From Portunus trituberculatus (taxonomy: Eukaryota; Arthropoda; Malacostraca; Decapoda; Portunidae): a stretch of 64,000 bases of DNA. A model generated the notes under the pieces. It saw nothing but the letters and a program-made list of their open reading frames with translations. It searched no databases and was not told where the DNA came from. Positions 48,002 through 60,593 of this stretch are shown one piece after another (the stretch's first letter is position 1; each line of letters starts with the position of its first letter). A program made the position numbers and the translations under genes. Location of the stretch: the NCBI RefSeq assembly GCF_017591435.1, contig NC_059258.1, positions 7,547,644 to 7,611,643 of the forward strand. The letters run 5' to 3'.

Positions 48002-51000
48002 AGGTTGGATTCGTTGACAACACTAATGTTTGTGTCCGCATTAGTCATATGACCAGTGTGTCCAATGTTAATGACTTGTCTGTGGAACCAAAGGCTAGCT
48101 TAACGAAAAGACTAGATGATTTTTTTGCTGTTGATAACCTGGGAACCTACTGTAATCCAAAGTGTGGTGGCTGCAGATGCGGGAAGTGCCCACTGGGGGG
48201 CAATAAATACAGTATTAAGGAGGAGAGGAACTGGCCCTCATCACACAAGGATTGTCTCATGACAAGCAGACCAGGCGATGGACTGCAGCATACCCATGGA
48301 TTAAACCACCAGAGAAGCTACCTAACAACATATCAGTTTCTGTGGCCAGGTTGTATTCCACAGAAAAGAGATTAGCCAAAGGGAAGGGAATATGCAGAGG
48401 CGTATAGTGACCAAATCCAGGACATGGTGTCACGTGGAGTAGCCAGGAAACTGACCAAAGAGGAAATCAAGAATTATAAAGGCCCTGTACATTACCTACC
48501 TCATCATGAAGTACTGAAGCCAGAATCAAAGTCCACACCCATCAGGATTGTATTCAATTCATCTGCCTCCTACATGGGCCACATCCTGAATGAATATTAT
48601 GCCAAGGGTCCTGATGTGCTAAGAGATCTATGGGTATTTTACTAAGGTTTCGTCAGAAACCAGTGGCAATGGCAGGAGACATAAGTAAGATGTATAATTC
48701 TGTGCTCATTTCGGAGCTGGACCAGATGACGCACAGGTTCCTATGGAGGGATATGAACCCTAACAGAGAACCAGACCACTATTGTTTGCAAACAGTGACC
48801 TTCGGAGACAGACCAAGTGGCATAATTTCCATAACAGCGCTACACATGACAGCGAAAATGTTCAAAAATAAATATCCTGAAACATCCGACATGATCATTA
48901 ATGATTCCTATGTCGATGACATTCTCCATTCATGTGAGACCATCTCAGAAACCTATAGCAAAATAAATGCCACAGATGAAATCCTTAAGGAGGGAGGATT
49001 TCAAATAAAGCAATGGGTGATTTCGGGCCACCATGACATGACAGAGGATGTGAAAGTAATTGATACCGAGGTCGAGAAAGTGCTGGGCATGATATGGGAG
49101 CCAAAGGAGGATCAGTTTTCCTTCAAAGTAAGAATCAACTTCTCAAAAAGGTGCAAGAATGTCCGCCCTGGGCCTGATCTCACAGCAGATGAAATAACAC
49201 ACAAACTGCCGAGCAGTTTGACAAAAAGAATGGTTCTGAGTCAAGTGGCTTCACTATATGACCCTCTGGGCTTACTGACACCTTTCACAGTCCAGTGCAA
49301 ACTACTACTGAGAAAACTCATCACTTTGAAACGGGAACAAGACGGAGTGGAGCAAACGCTGGGTTGGGACGATCCAATTCCTGATGATGTGTATGGGGAA
49401 TGGGTGTGCTTATTTAAAAACATGTTTGCACTAGAGAAAATAAAATTCCAGAGATGCATTAAACCGGATTCAGCAATCGGTAAACCTACGCTTGTTGTGT
49501 ACGCGGATGCTAGTAATATTGCTTACTCAGCTTGTGCATATGTTCATTTTCAATTACAGGATGGCACACACTCGGCCCAGTTACTTGCAGCCAAAAGTAG
49601 AATAGCTCCCCTACGACAAATGACTATTCCAAGGCTTGAACTCTGCGCAGCCGTGCTGGCTTCTAGGTTACGTAAGACAATCGAGAAGGAGTCAAGGTTT
49701 GTAGTTGAACGAGTGTTCCATTTAGTTGACTCACAGATCGTGCGATCACAGATACAGAAAGAATCTCATGGATTTGAAACATTCGTGGCCACAAGAATCG
49801 CAGAGATCCAAACGCATACAGACCCCAGTGAATGGTGGTGGGTGGCTTCAGATGATAACGCTGCCGACTGCGCCACACGTCCCCAGCATCCTCTGAGTTT
49901 GAGGTCCGATTCTGTATGGCAGAAGGGACCAGAGTATTTGACTCTTCCTGTCGAAGAATGGCCAATCAGTCAACCCTATGTGCGAGGGCTTCCTGATAGG
50001 AATGGCACATCACTTTCATGTAAGACTGAGAGTAATCAGAACACTAAACAATCCCTAATAGACATTGAAAGTTTCAGTTCTTATGAGAAAATGATCAACA
50101 CTACTGCAATCGTCTTGTCCATCTGCAAGAAGAAAACTTTCCACAACATACTGCAGAACATTACATCTGAGAACCTAAGGAAGCAGAACATTACTGGGTG
50201 AAAATGGTGCAGAAGGAGTTCATAGACTGGGAAAGAAGATTCGCAAGGCTAGGACCTAGTAAAGATGAAAATGGGATAATTGTAGTCGGAGAAAGGATTA
50301 GCCAGTGGCTAAAGGACAGTTGGAATCAGAATCAGTTTATACTGCTCTCGAGAAAACATCCTTTCACTAGACTATATATCCATCATCTCCACAACCTCGA
50401 TCATGGTGGCGTGGACATGACTTTGGCAAAGCTGCAAGTAAAATTTTGGGTTCCAGGAGCACGCAGGGTAATAAAGTCAGTAAAGGAGAAATGTGTTATC
50501 TGCAAGAAGACTGACAAAGTAAGGATGGAACAACAAATGGGACAGCTCCCAGAGCAGCGTTTAAAACCTGCGCCTGCTTTCTTCAACACCTCGCTGGACT
50601 TATTTGGCCCGATGATGATAAGAGATACTGTTAAACGTAGAGTAAGATCAAAGGTGTATGGCGTGATATTTACTTGTCTCACTAGTCGTGCTGCATACAT
50701 TGACCTGGCGGAGGGATATGATACTGACAGTTTTCTAAGTACGTTCCGGCGATTTGTTTCAGTACGAGGATATCCTCACACAATCCACTCTGACATGGGA
50801 ACGCAGTTAACATCTGCCAGTAAGGAAATTAGGGATATGACTTCCAGATGGAATGTCACTGAGATATCAAAGTTTGGCTCACATCAGGGAACAGCATGGT
50901 CTTTCAACAAATCAGCAGACGCACCATGGCAGAATGGAGTGTGTGAGGCTCTCGTTAAGTCAGTGAAGCGACTATTGGTCATTGCCATTGGAGAAAATGT

Positions 51001-51530
51001 GTTGAGTTTTGGTGAGCTGCAGACAGTGGTATTTGAAGTAGCAAACTTGTTGAACGAACGGCCAATAGGACTCAAACCGGGTTATGATATAAACTTGGGT
51101 ACTTACTTATGTCCTAATGACTTGCTGCTTGGTCGCGCTAGTAACAAAGTACCAAATGGACCTATGGTTGATACTACTGATGTGAGAAAAAGATTCAGTC
51201 TTATTCAGAGTATTATAACATCGTTCTGGAGGCGATGGATGAGGATTACTTCCCACATTAACAGTTAGACAGAAATGGCATACTGCACACAGAAATCTGA
51301 AGAAAGGAGATATTGTATTAGTCCAGGATAATGAGATGATAAGGGGAAAGTGGAAACTAGCACAGGTATGTCAAGCTGAGCCAGGTAGAGATGGCAAGAT
51401 AAGAGATGTGGTATTAAGATACAAAAACTTGAGCTCTGATTCTATATATAAAGGAAAGGGGGACCGCTTGATCAACCGATCTGTACATCGATTGGTGCTG
51501 CTTCTTCCTGTTGAGGATCAAGGAATGTAA
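47995..51530 (+). pseudogene. BEL/Pao pol: RT, RNase H, integrase (several frame breaks)
   Basis: Pieces in order: a linker with a Cys-rich CGGCRCGKCPLGG (about 48165); RT with YLPHHEVLKPES, RIVFNSSASYMGH (about 48545), AMAGDISKMYNSVLI (about 48670) and the YVDD box at 48909-48920; RNase H with VYADASNIAYSACAY (about 49500), RLELCAAVLASRL and HLVDSQIV; an integrase H2C2 finger HHLHNLDHGG...CVICKK (about 50385-50515); and a catalytic core with SLDLFGPM, IHSDMGTQLTS (about 50790) and GVCEALVKSVKRL (about 50940). A C-terminal tail of the DUF5641 type ends at 51530. Frame breaks lie near 48000, 48375, 48640, 50200 and 51265, so no continuous polyprotein can be made. Confidence 0.88.
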
Positions 51531-51542
51531 TTTGCTGGGGAG

Positions 51543-52513
51543 TGTACTGAGAATAACTCAGTATCCCTACATGGAAAGGTTTTCTTAGATGGGGAATTAT
51601 AAACCTATTGAGAAATATTGTGTCAATTACTTTTGTATGTAGTCATGTATATTATATTACGTGTTGTAAGAATTAAATTAAGGCATACAATGTATTTCTA
51701 GGGTTATTTATGTTTTGTTAATTAAGTGAGCGTTTCATGGTTGTGGGTGATGAGGTGGCAGGGACGCTACGTGGCAGGTGCTCACGCAGGCTCGGTCAGT
51801 TCCTAGTCGGTGAGGGGTGTGATTAGTCGACGGACTGCGTTGGCTGGGGGTGTTACGTGATTGTGTCGGAAGTATCCTGTCGTTAGGTGAGTTTGTGTTG
51901 GTGAATTTTGTACTATTGTTATTTATTTAGTTCTTTATTGTGTAATTACTTGTTCACATATAGTGAGGAAAGTGACTTTGTAACACATAATTAGGAGGTG
52001 TTTGAGGCCGACGTTGCGTTACAGCTGGGTTGTGCTTGTGCCCCTGCTTGTGCACAAGTAGACGCGAGTTGATCGAGTGGTGTGAAGGATTGTGACGAAT
52101 GTACCCTGCCAGTAGACAGATGTCTTCATGTCTTCATGTGAGTTCAGGTGATTGGTATTCATTGTATAGGTAATTACTTGTTGACATCACGATAGAGGTG
52201 ATATTTGTAATAATTATGTAGGCCGCAGTCGTTGACTCCGATATTGTGTTACAGTTGGATGGTGCTTTGGGTACTTAACGTGTGGGATCCGAGGTGTTGT
52301 AACATAGCAGTAACCAGGACGCTAGGAAGGGAGGCACTGTGTAAGTTATAATAATGTATTTCTTTAGTATTTAATGGTGTAGTAGCAGTCGACAGGAATG
52401 TGCATTATAAAATTGATTCTCGGTATTAGTTGTCTCAGACTTACTATGGTTACAGGTTGGACCCAATAAAGGTGTTTACTGCCAGTGTTATCTGATTGGC
52501 GCCTGGTGAAACA
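51543..52513 (+). repeat. BEL/Pao 3' LTR
   Basis: 971 bases matching the 5' LTR, and including the 17-base primer-binding-like TGGCGCCTGGTGAAACA at its end, which a normal 3' LTR should lack if that sequence is the primer site. Confidence 0.88.
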
Positions 52514-54624
52514 CAGAGGGGCTTAGGCCCCTGCTCTACCCTTTCGGGGGGGAGAGGGCTACTCATGCTAGTACGGTCGCCAGTGAGAGGCCAGACTAAA
52601 TGGTTCCTAGGTAGGCTGCCAGTGGACCAGCGAAGCCACCCGCTGGAGGTATCGCCCAGTAGGGGCTGTCCTGTGCTGGATGGTTGGGTGTCCAGGCTGG
52701 GATGTTTGGGAGGGGGGTCTCAGCTCTGTCGTGGACAAACTTTCTGCATCATGTGGGGCCTTTTTTTAAAACGATTGGTCCGCATGGGGACGAGGTATCC
52801 CGTCCACGGCAGCCAGCGCTCGCTCCCATTGTCGTCCCAGTAGGTGGTTTCCCTTGCCCCTGGGGCTAATCTTTTGTGTTACTGTTTTTTTTTATATGGG
52901 AAAACAAAAAATCTTAAGGTTCTCGTGAGGTGGCTGACCTGGCCCACGAGACGTCATCTTCAGGTCTGAGTGGGAAGGAGGATTCCCCTCCACAACGACC
53001 TCCCGCAGCAGTCTCCTGTTTTGGGAGTTCTTCTGAGGGTCGCGTTTCTGCTGCATATGACTCTCTTTTGATGGTAAATGGTGGTCCATCATTTTCCTAC
53101 CACGCCTTGAACTCACTTCTCAAGTTGTATGGCACGGTTCTACGCATTCGACTGGATTATGAAAAGGACTTTCCATCTAACCGCTGCTATGTAACTCTTC
53201 TGTCATGTGATGAAGCCCGTCTGGCTTATGAAAATGTGCATCTCTGCCCCTTGCTGGCCATGGCTTTAAAACTGAATTTCTCCAGTAACGTAATATTTCA
53301 GAGAGTGACATAGATTACATCCCAAATGTTTTTGAAAACTATTTAGAGAATTCAGTTCCAGCAGTCCGCCAGATCCCGCCTCCACGTTGGTTTGTGGCGT
53401 ACTATAGAAATGGGCGTGAGAATTTCATCCATGCCTCTCGGTATCTGTCCAAAGAAATAGGCACGATTCCTGAGGGGAATCTGAAGTAGTACGGGAAGGG
53501 GGGTGCTTGTGCGAGCAAAAGATCTTACGCAAGCGAGGATGTTGCAACATCTCCCATGCCCTTCTGACAGCATGTTTGAGACTGTTAAGGCTCATCCCAC
53601 CTTTAACTATAGCAAAGGTTGTGTTTATAGTCAAGATCTCTATGAATTCCCAAAAGAGGAAATACTAGCAATGTGCCCTAGCTCAGTACAAAAGGTGACT
53701 AAGATGAGGAACTCTTCCAACATGGTCCTAATCACCTCTTTTGGTTCCACCCTTCCAGACCGTGTTCATATCGGTCCTATCAACCTTAGGGTGAGGCGCT
53801 TTGTTTCTCGCCCTCTTCAGTGCTTCTCATGCTATGGGTACGGTCACAGCAAAAGCTCATGTAAGGAAGCTTCCCGATGTGGTAATTGCTCTGCACTCGA
53901 CTCACATTCAGAGGAGCATTGCAATGGTGCAGCTTATTGTTTCCATTGCCGTGATGCTCACCAGGTACGTTCCAGGCAATGCCCCAGGTATCGCCTGGAG
54001 CAGGACATTCTACAACTTCCTAACACTCAGTTCATAAGCCTAGGTAGCGCCCGCCGTGAACTCCTATACCGCCAGAAGGACGGTACTGGTGCGACATCCT
54101 ATGCTGCATTGGCCGCTCGTTCTTCTGCTGCGTTGGCCGGTCCGAAGACGACAACTCCTGCTACCTATCGCTCTGTTGGGGCGGGTGGTCCTGTTCATTT
54201 GGCCAATAGGTTTGCCCTATTATCCGATGACTCGGTTGAGTCAACTCTTAGAAGTGACGAGACAAATACGGACTTCACCAAAGTCACCCATGTAGTAAAT
54301 GTACATTTGCCACCTGTATCGCCTAAGCCTTTGAAACCAAACGGCACCACAGCTCCGCGGAGTCGATAGATTTAGCTCAGCCTAAACCGTCTAAAGTTTC
54401 TCCCGGTGTACGTGATCGTAAGTCCTCGAGGGACCGTTCTGCAATGGTAGCTCCAGTAGTTTCTGTCCAGCCTCCTGTGACGCCCTCCGTCTCAGATCGG
54501 CCTTCTTGTGATGATGACGGTCTTAGCATGGAGACGTCCGATGATATTGTCACAGCCGTCCCTTGCGGACCCGCTGTGTCAAAAATTGAGTCCAGCCTGA
54601 CCCTCGTCCTCTGAGGACCGGTAC
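52514..54624 (+). mobile_element. Family A fragment A5: leader and ORF1
   Basis: The leader begins about 65 bases from the family start, at the LTR boundary. ORF1 starts at ATG 52896. It differs at several percent of positions from A4 on the other side of the BEL element. It ends in the ORF1 tail at GAGGACCGGTA, where A6 starts. Confidence 0.85.
52896..54614 (+). pseudogene. A5 ORF1 fragment (frameshifted)
   Basis: RRM-like part about 53090-53270; HPTFNYSKGCVYSQDLYEFP at 53593; zinc knuckles CFSCYGYGHSKSSC, CGNCSALDSHSEEHC and CFHCRDAHQVRSRQC at about 53820-53980. A long open stretch runs from 53503 to 54369. Breaks are near 53270 and 53490 (TAG) and after 54340. Confidence 0.82.
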
Positions 54625-55051
54625 CCCCCAGATGGGAACCGCCTTGTCGTGGTGGGGGGGCTTGCGTGCCCCTGTGACCTGGCGAGCTAGGCTCTGCCCT
54701 TTCAAGGGGGAGAGGGCTACCCATGCTAGTAAAGTCGCCAGTGAGGGGCCAGACTAAATGGTTCCTACATAGGCTGCCAGTGGACCTGTGGGGCCATTCC
54801 CTGGAGGGATCGCTCAATAGGGGCCGTCCTGTGCTAGATGGTTGGGTGTCCAGGCTGGGGTGCTTTGGGAGGGGCGGCGTCTTAGCTCTGTCGTGGACAA
54901 ACATTCGTATCATGTAGGGCCTGTTTTAAAAACGACTGGTCCGCATGGGGACGAGGTACCCCGTCCACGGCAGCCAGCGCTCCCTCCCATTGTTGTCCCA
55001 GTAGGTGGTTTCTCTTGCCCCTGGAGCCATTTTTTGTGTAACTTTATATAT

Positions 55052-56919
55052 ATGGTGAAACACAAAAAACTGTCAGGTGCTCGTGAGGTGGCTGACCTGG
55101 CCCGCGAGACGTCATCTTCAGGTCTAAGTGGGAAGGAGGACTCCCCTCCAGAAGAGCCTCCCGCAGCTGTCTCCTGTTCTGGGAGTTCTTCTGAGGGACG
55201 TATTTCTGCAGCATATGACTCCCTTGTGATGGTAAATTTTAACCCATCATTTTCTTATCACGCCTTGCACTCACTTCTCAAGGTGTATGGTACGGTTCTT
55301 CGCATTCGACTTGTTTACGATAAGGACTTTCCGTCAAATCGCTGCTATGTAACGTTTCTGTCTTGCGATGAAGCCCGTTTGGCAGTAGAACATGTAGCAT
55401 CACTGCCCCTTGCTGGCTCTGGTTTTAAGACAGAACTTTTCCACTCGCAATATTTCGGACAGTGACACGGACTACATCCCAAATCTTTTTGACAACCATT
55501 CAGAGAATTCAGTTCCTGAAGTTTGCCAGATCCCGCCTCCGCGTTGGTTTGTGGCCTACTACAGAAATGGGAGCGGGAATTTCATTCACGCCTCCCGGTA
55601 CTTGTCCAAAGAGATCGGCACTATTCCTGAGGGAAACCTCAAGAAATACGGGAAGGGGGTGCTCGTGCGAGCAAAAGACTTCACGCAAGCAAGGATATTG
55701 CAACATCTCCCCTGCCCTAATGACAGCATGTTTGAGACTATTAAAGCACATCCCACCTTTAATTACAGTAAATGTTGTGTGTACAGTCAGGATCTTTACG
55801 AATTTCCTGAAGAGGAAATACTGGGTATGTGTCCTAACTCAGTCCTGAAGGTGACAAAGATGAAGAATTCTACCAACATGGTCCTTCTCACCTTTGGTTC
55901 CACCCTCCCAGACCGTGTTCATATCGATCCTATCAACCTTAGGGTTAGGCGCTTTGTTTCTCACCCTCTTCGGTCACGGCAAGGGCTCCTGTAGGGAAGC
56001 TTCTGGATGTGGTAATTGCTCGGCACTAGATTCACACTCTGAGGAGCATTGCAAGGCTACTGCTTACTGTTTCCATTGCCGTGATGCTCACCAGGTACGT
56101 TCCAGGCAATGCCCCAGGTATCGCCTGGAGCAGGACATTTTACAGCTTGCTAACTCGCAGTTCATCAGCCTTGGTAGTGCTCGCCGCGAACTCCTGTACC
56201 GCCAGAAGGACGGTACTGGTGCGACATCCTATGCTTCTTTGGCCGCTCCCTCTTCAGTTGAGTCTGCCGGTCCGAAGACCACTCCTGCTACCTCTCGCTC
56301 TGTTGGGGCGGGTGGTCCTGTTTATCTGGCTAACAGGTTTGCCATTTTGTCTGATGTCTCGGTTGAGTCATCTCTTAGAAGTGACGAGAAAAATACGGAC
56401 TTGACCAAAGTCACCCATATAGATGTCCATTTGCCACCTGTATCTCCTAAGCCTTTCAAGGGTCTACTAACTAAGCGGCACCGCGGCTCTGCGGAGTCGT
56501 TAGATTTGGCTCAGCATAAGCAGTCTAAGTTTCCTCCCGGTGCACATAATCGTGAGTCCTCCAGGGACCGCTCTGCTAGGGTAGCTCCAGTAGTTTCTGT
56601 CCAACCTTCTGTGACGCCCTCCGTCTCAGATCGGGCTTCTTATGATGAGGACGGTCTGAGCATGGAGACGTCCGATGATATTCTCACAGCCGTCTCTCGT
56701 GGACCCACTGTATCGGAAAGTGCAGTCCTGCGTGATCCTCGTCCTCCGAGGACCAGTAAAAGTGATGATAGTTCGCATCACCCACCGATAAGCCGAAAGG
56801 CTGCGGTCCAACGACCCGGCACATCTCAACTCCCGGTGTCTTCTCGTCGTTTCATTATTTCTAGTCAGGTCAGTCACGGGCAGCCTCAAAAGGCTCGCTC
56901 GTCCACTGCACCCAAATAG
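55052..56919 (+). pseudogene. A6 ORF1: RRM-like, CCHC gag-like protein
   Basis: Starts MVKHKKLSGAREVADLARET. RRM-like YGTVLRIRLVYDKDFPSNRC at about 55290. The first knuckle is damaged by a deletion at about 55968. CGNCSALDSHSEEHC and CFHCRDAHQVRSRQC lie at about 56010-56110. The rest is open to the TAG at 56917-56919. Frame changes near 55440 and 55960. Of the copies seen, this ORF1 has the fewest breaks. Confidence 0.85.
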
Positions 56920-59900
56920 TCATCTTCAAGCTTCTACAGTGGAACTGTAGAGGCCTTCGCGCCTCGTGGGGGAACTCCGAGCTTTACTGTCGGAGTTCTC
57001 TCCAGCCTGTGTAGCTCTGAAAGAGACTATACTTGGTGATAGTACTTATTCTAGTCCTCCTGGCTATCATGCCTTTTTTAACACACTTTTCCCTGACCAG
57101 GGCCACCACGGTGGCACAGCTATTCTAGTCCGTCAGGATATACCTGTTGTCCCTTTGCAACTCAACTCTCCCCTTCAGGCGGTTGCTGTTAAAGTTTTTA
57201 TGGGACGATCCTACACTATTTGCAGTTTATATCTCCCTCCTCGGCTTCCTGTCTCCAGGGGCGAGCTTGACGGCCTGGTGCGTCAGCTACCTTCGTTATT
57301 CCTCTTGTTCGGAGATTTTAAATGTTACACATTTCCATAGTCCTACTGGGACTTTTACGGCTATCGTTCTTTCTATTTGTACATCTAATTCTTTACTCGA
57401 TTTTAATTGGCGGGTCCTACCAGATTTACACGGTAGTGACCACTTTCCAATTTTATTAGAATCTGTGAAATCTGAGCCACAGTCCCGGCCCCCACGTTGA
57501 GTTTTAGACAAGGCAGATTGGCCTCGATTCACAGACCTTAACTTTTATCCTTCCGCTGGCTGACTTTTCTACTTGTGCTGAGGCTGTTGATTATTTTACC
57601 GATTTTTTTATTTCTTTAGTGCTTCAGACAATCCCTAGGACGTCAGGTCGCTTTACTAAGCGTCCCGTTCCTTGGTGGAACGCAGCATGCACTGCAGCGG
57701 TGAAAGAGAAACGAGCAGCTTTCTCTCGTCTCCGGCGACATCGTGGGGACACGCAGTGCCTGGAAGCTTTTCGGCGCTGTCGAGCTCGGGCCCGCCGCGT
57801 TTTGAAAGAGGCACAAAGAACCTCGTGGAAAGCCTATGTCTCTTCCATAAACGTTCGCACCCCTCTTACAGATGTCTTCAACAAAGTCCGCCGAATTACT
57901 GGAAAGTATTCTGCTCCTTCCCCACCAATTTTGTTGTCTGCTGGGCGAACGGTGGCAGACCCTAGGAATGTCGCCGACCTCTTCCCGAAGCACTTTGCCA
58001 GTGTTTCTGACTCCCGGGCGCACGTCACCGCCAGAGAATGGAATCTCTCGGCATAAACTTTTCTTCCGCTTGCGCCACATGTCTGACAGTGCTTTTAACT
58101 TTCTGTTAAATCTTTATAATATGATTTGGCATACCGGTGACTTTCCTACTTCTTGGGTTGTGGCAGTGGTTCTCCCATTTCCGAAGCCTGGGAAAGATAA
58201 TCTCAGGGCTACGAACTACCGTCCTATATTTTTGACATCCTGCATTTGTAAAGTTTTAGAAAAGATGGTAAATGTAAGACTCCTGTGGTACTTGGAGAGG
58301 GGGAAGTACTTGTCCTCGGTACAGTACGGCTTCCGAAAAATAAGGTCTACTACTGATGCTCTTTTATCCCTAGAGTCTTCCATTTGTGAGGCCTTCGCTA
58401 ATCACCACCATCAAGTAACAGTGATTTTTGACCTGGAGAAGGCTTACGACACGGCTTGGTGTCATGGTATTTTATAGTCTTTATTTAATTTTGGCCTTCG
58501 TGGCCACCTTCCTCTTTTTATCCAGCAGTTTTTATCCAGACGTTTTTTACGTGTTCGTGTGGGGAGTGTACTCTCTGAAGCTACTGCTCTAAGTGATGGG
58601 TGTTCCACAGGGAAGTATTCTTAGTGTTACATTATTTGCAGTCGCCATAAATGGTGTTATTGATACTCTCCCAGATGGCATTCACAGCTCCTTATATGTT
58701 GATGATTTATGTATTTCATTTGCTGCTGCTAGGATGTCACTGATTGAGCGCAAGCTCCAACTCGTGATCAATAGGGTGTCCAGTTGGGCCAACATGAACG
58801 GTTTTCGATTCTCCACCTCGAAGACCGTAGCTATGCATTTTTGCCGCGACCGTGGTGTCCATACAGACCCGGATTTATACCTCGCCAATAGGCGCCTCTC
58901 ATGCGTGGAGGCGACTCGATATCTTGGGCTTTTGTTTGACAACCGTCTCACCTGGGTTCCCCATTTTCGTTCTCTTTAAGGTGTCTTGTCGGCAGGCATT
59001 ATCCCTTCTTCAGGTTTTAAGTCACTCCTCTTGGGGTGCGGACAGGGACACTTTGCTGCTGCTTCACCGTACACTAATCCTTTCAAAGCTGGAATACGGT
59101 TGTGAGATCTACTCCTCTGCAATGGATGCACGACTACGCACGCTTGACTCCGTGCATCATGCAGGGGTCCGCTTGGCTACGGGTGCATTTCGGACATCTC
59201 CAATACCTTGCTTACTACTGGATGCTGGTTTCTGTCCGCTCGACCTCCAGCGCTAGTCTTCAATGCTCCGGTGTTGGTATCGCACGTCTTTCTGATTTTG
59301 TCCCGTCTGTCAATATTGCGGGACTCGAGCTCGCAGGCGTATGTCACTCGACCAAGTCTCCCTAAACCTTACAAATCTCATGGCGGAGTTATCTAACGAC
59401 CCCACTCCTGTGTACTCATTCCGTCTCTCACAAGTTGGTTATTGGCAACTTCCAGTTATCTCATTATGCCGTCCTGCCATGGATGGCAAGAAGGATTTTT
59501 TGCCCAGCTCTGTCCCACACAGGGTTTTTAGAACACTTTTTTATCCATTCTGATGATACTCCCGTTTTTACTGATGGTTCCAAATCCGACGCAGGCGTTG
59601 GGTTTAGTGTGGTTTTCCCCTCTTTTTATCGGTGTGGCAGCCTTCCTTCAGTGGCATCCGTCTTTACTGCGGAGCTGTCTGCCATAGTCCTAGCTTTACA
59701 AATAATTTTTACTCTCCCGGTTTCGTCTTTTACAATTTTTAGTGACTGTCACAGTGCTCTTACTTCTCTCTCTTGCACTCTATCCTTTAACCCTTTGGTT
59801 TTATCAGCCCTGGAGTGGCTATATCTTCTTACACAAATAGGATATCGTATTGGGTTCTGTTGGGTCCCTGGTCACGTTGGTGTTCCAGGGAATGAACACG

Positions 59901-60395
59901 CAGATCGCCTCGCTAAAGAGGCAGCATGTCGCGCTATATCTCCTGCCCCTGTTCCGTTTCGAGATGTCTTTCCTCTTATTCGTGAGGCATTTGCAACAAT
60001 TTGGCAGGAGATAGCTAACGGGGGTCGCAACCTAAAAAATGGGAGAGATCACTACTTCCACTATCCCTCATTGGACATACACCCATGTCCGGGATCAACG
60101 TTTACAGACTTTACTGGCGCGACTGCGTATAGGTCACACGTACCTTACACAAAGGTACCTGTTGACCAGGGACCCTCAACCTTACTGTGATGACTGTCTG
60201 GTGCCGCTTACCGTGCGGCACCTATTGGTAGAGTGCCCTAGTTTGATAGAGTTACGACACCGCTACCTCTACCGCTGTCGCGGTAGAGATAGCGGTGTCT
60301 ATTATATATCAAAGGTCCTTGGACCAGAGTGTCTGGCCCAGGGCCATGACGTTTTCAAGTTTTTGGGAGAAGCTGGACTTCTCCCAAAGCTTTGA
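56920..60395 (+). pseudogene. A6 ORF2: endonuclease, reverse transcriptase, RNase H (deleted and frameshifted)
   Basis: The endonuclease starts at once after ORF1. A deletion at about 57320 removes the GRHPLWDE region, joining GDF to the THFHSPTGTFTAI segment. Further deletions lie near 58009 and 58069. RT has VQYGFRKIRSTTDALLSLES (about 58315), TVIFDLEKAYDTAWCHGIL, GVPQGSILSVTLFAVAING (about 58595) and LYVDDLCISFAAARMS (about 58690). RNase H has VFTDGSKSDAGVGFS (about 59565), TAELSAIVLALQ, FSDCHSALTSL and GHVGVPGNEHADRLAKEA (about 59870). CDDCLVPLTVRHLLVEC lies at about 60190. Frame breaks near 58477, 58600, 58978, 59230, 59440 and 60100. Confidence 0.87.
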
Positions 60396-60593
60396 AGTCT
60401 ATTCTTATAATATTGTATTATATGTATTTTAATTTTTTACTTAGTTTTATCGCCTTTTTTAATGTTTAGTGTAGCTATTGTTTTTAACTATGTATTTTAA
60501 GTTTCAAGTTTTATTTAGTTTTAGTTTTATAGTATTTTTAATCTTTCCCCTTTTACTGAATTGTTTTAATTTTAATTAGTTGTTTTTTATATA

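Larger units (their letters stand above)
45233..52513 (+). mobile_element. BEL/Pao LTR retrotransposon
   Basis: Two direct repeats of 971 bases start TGTACTGAGA and end GGTGAAACA. They flank gag, protease, RT, RNase H and integrase in BEL/Pao order. The LTR copies are offset by exactly 6310 bases and looked identical wherever compared by eye. Five-base flanks differ (TTTTC and CAGAG), so there is no target duplication. The flanks are two different family A copies. Confidence 0.92.
54625..60593 (+). mobile_element. Non-LTR family A, copy A6 (inserted in A5 ORF1)
   Basis: Starts CCCCCCAGATGGGAACC directly after A5. It has leader, ORF1 (55052), ORF2 and an AT-rich 3' UTR. The GGCGCC plus TCCATC tail of A2 and A3 is missing, so the 3' end is truncated at 60593 by an LTR copy. 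Confidence 0.88.

Noticed and set aside
47990..48010. Programmed frameshift between BEL gag-protease and pol
   Set aside because: BEL/Pao elements usually have a single ORF, and several more breaks follow downstream. A simple indel explains it better.
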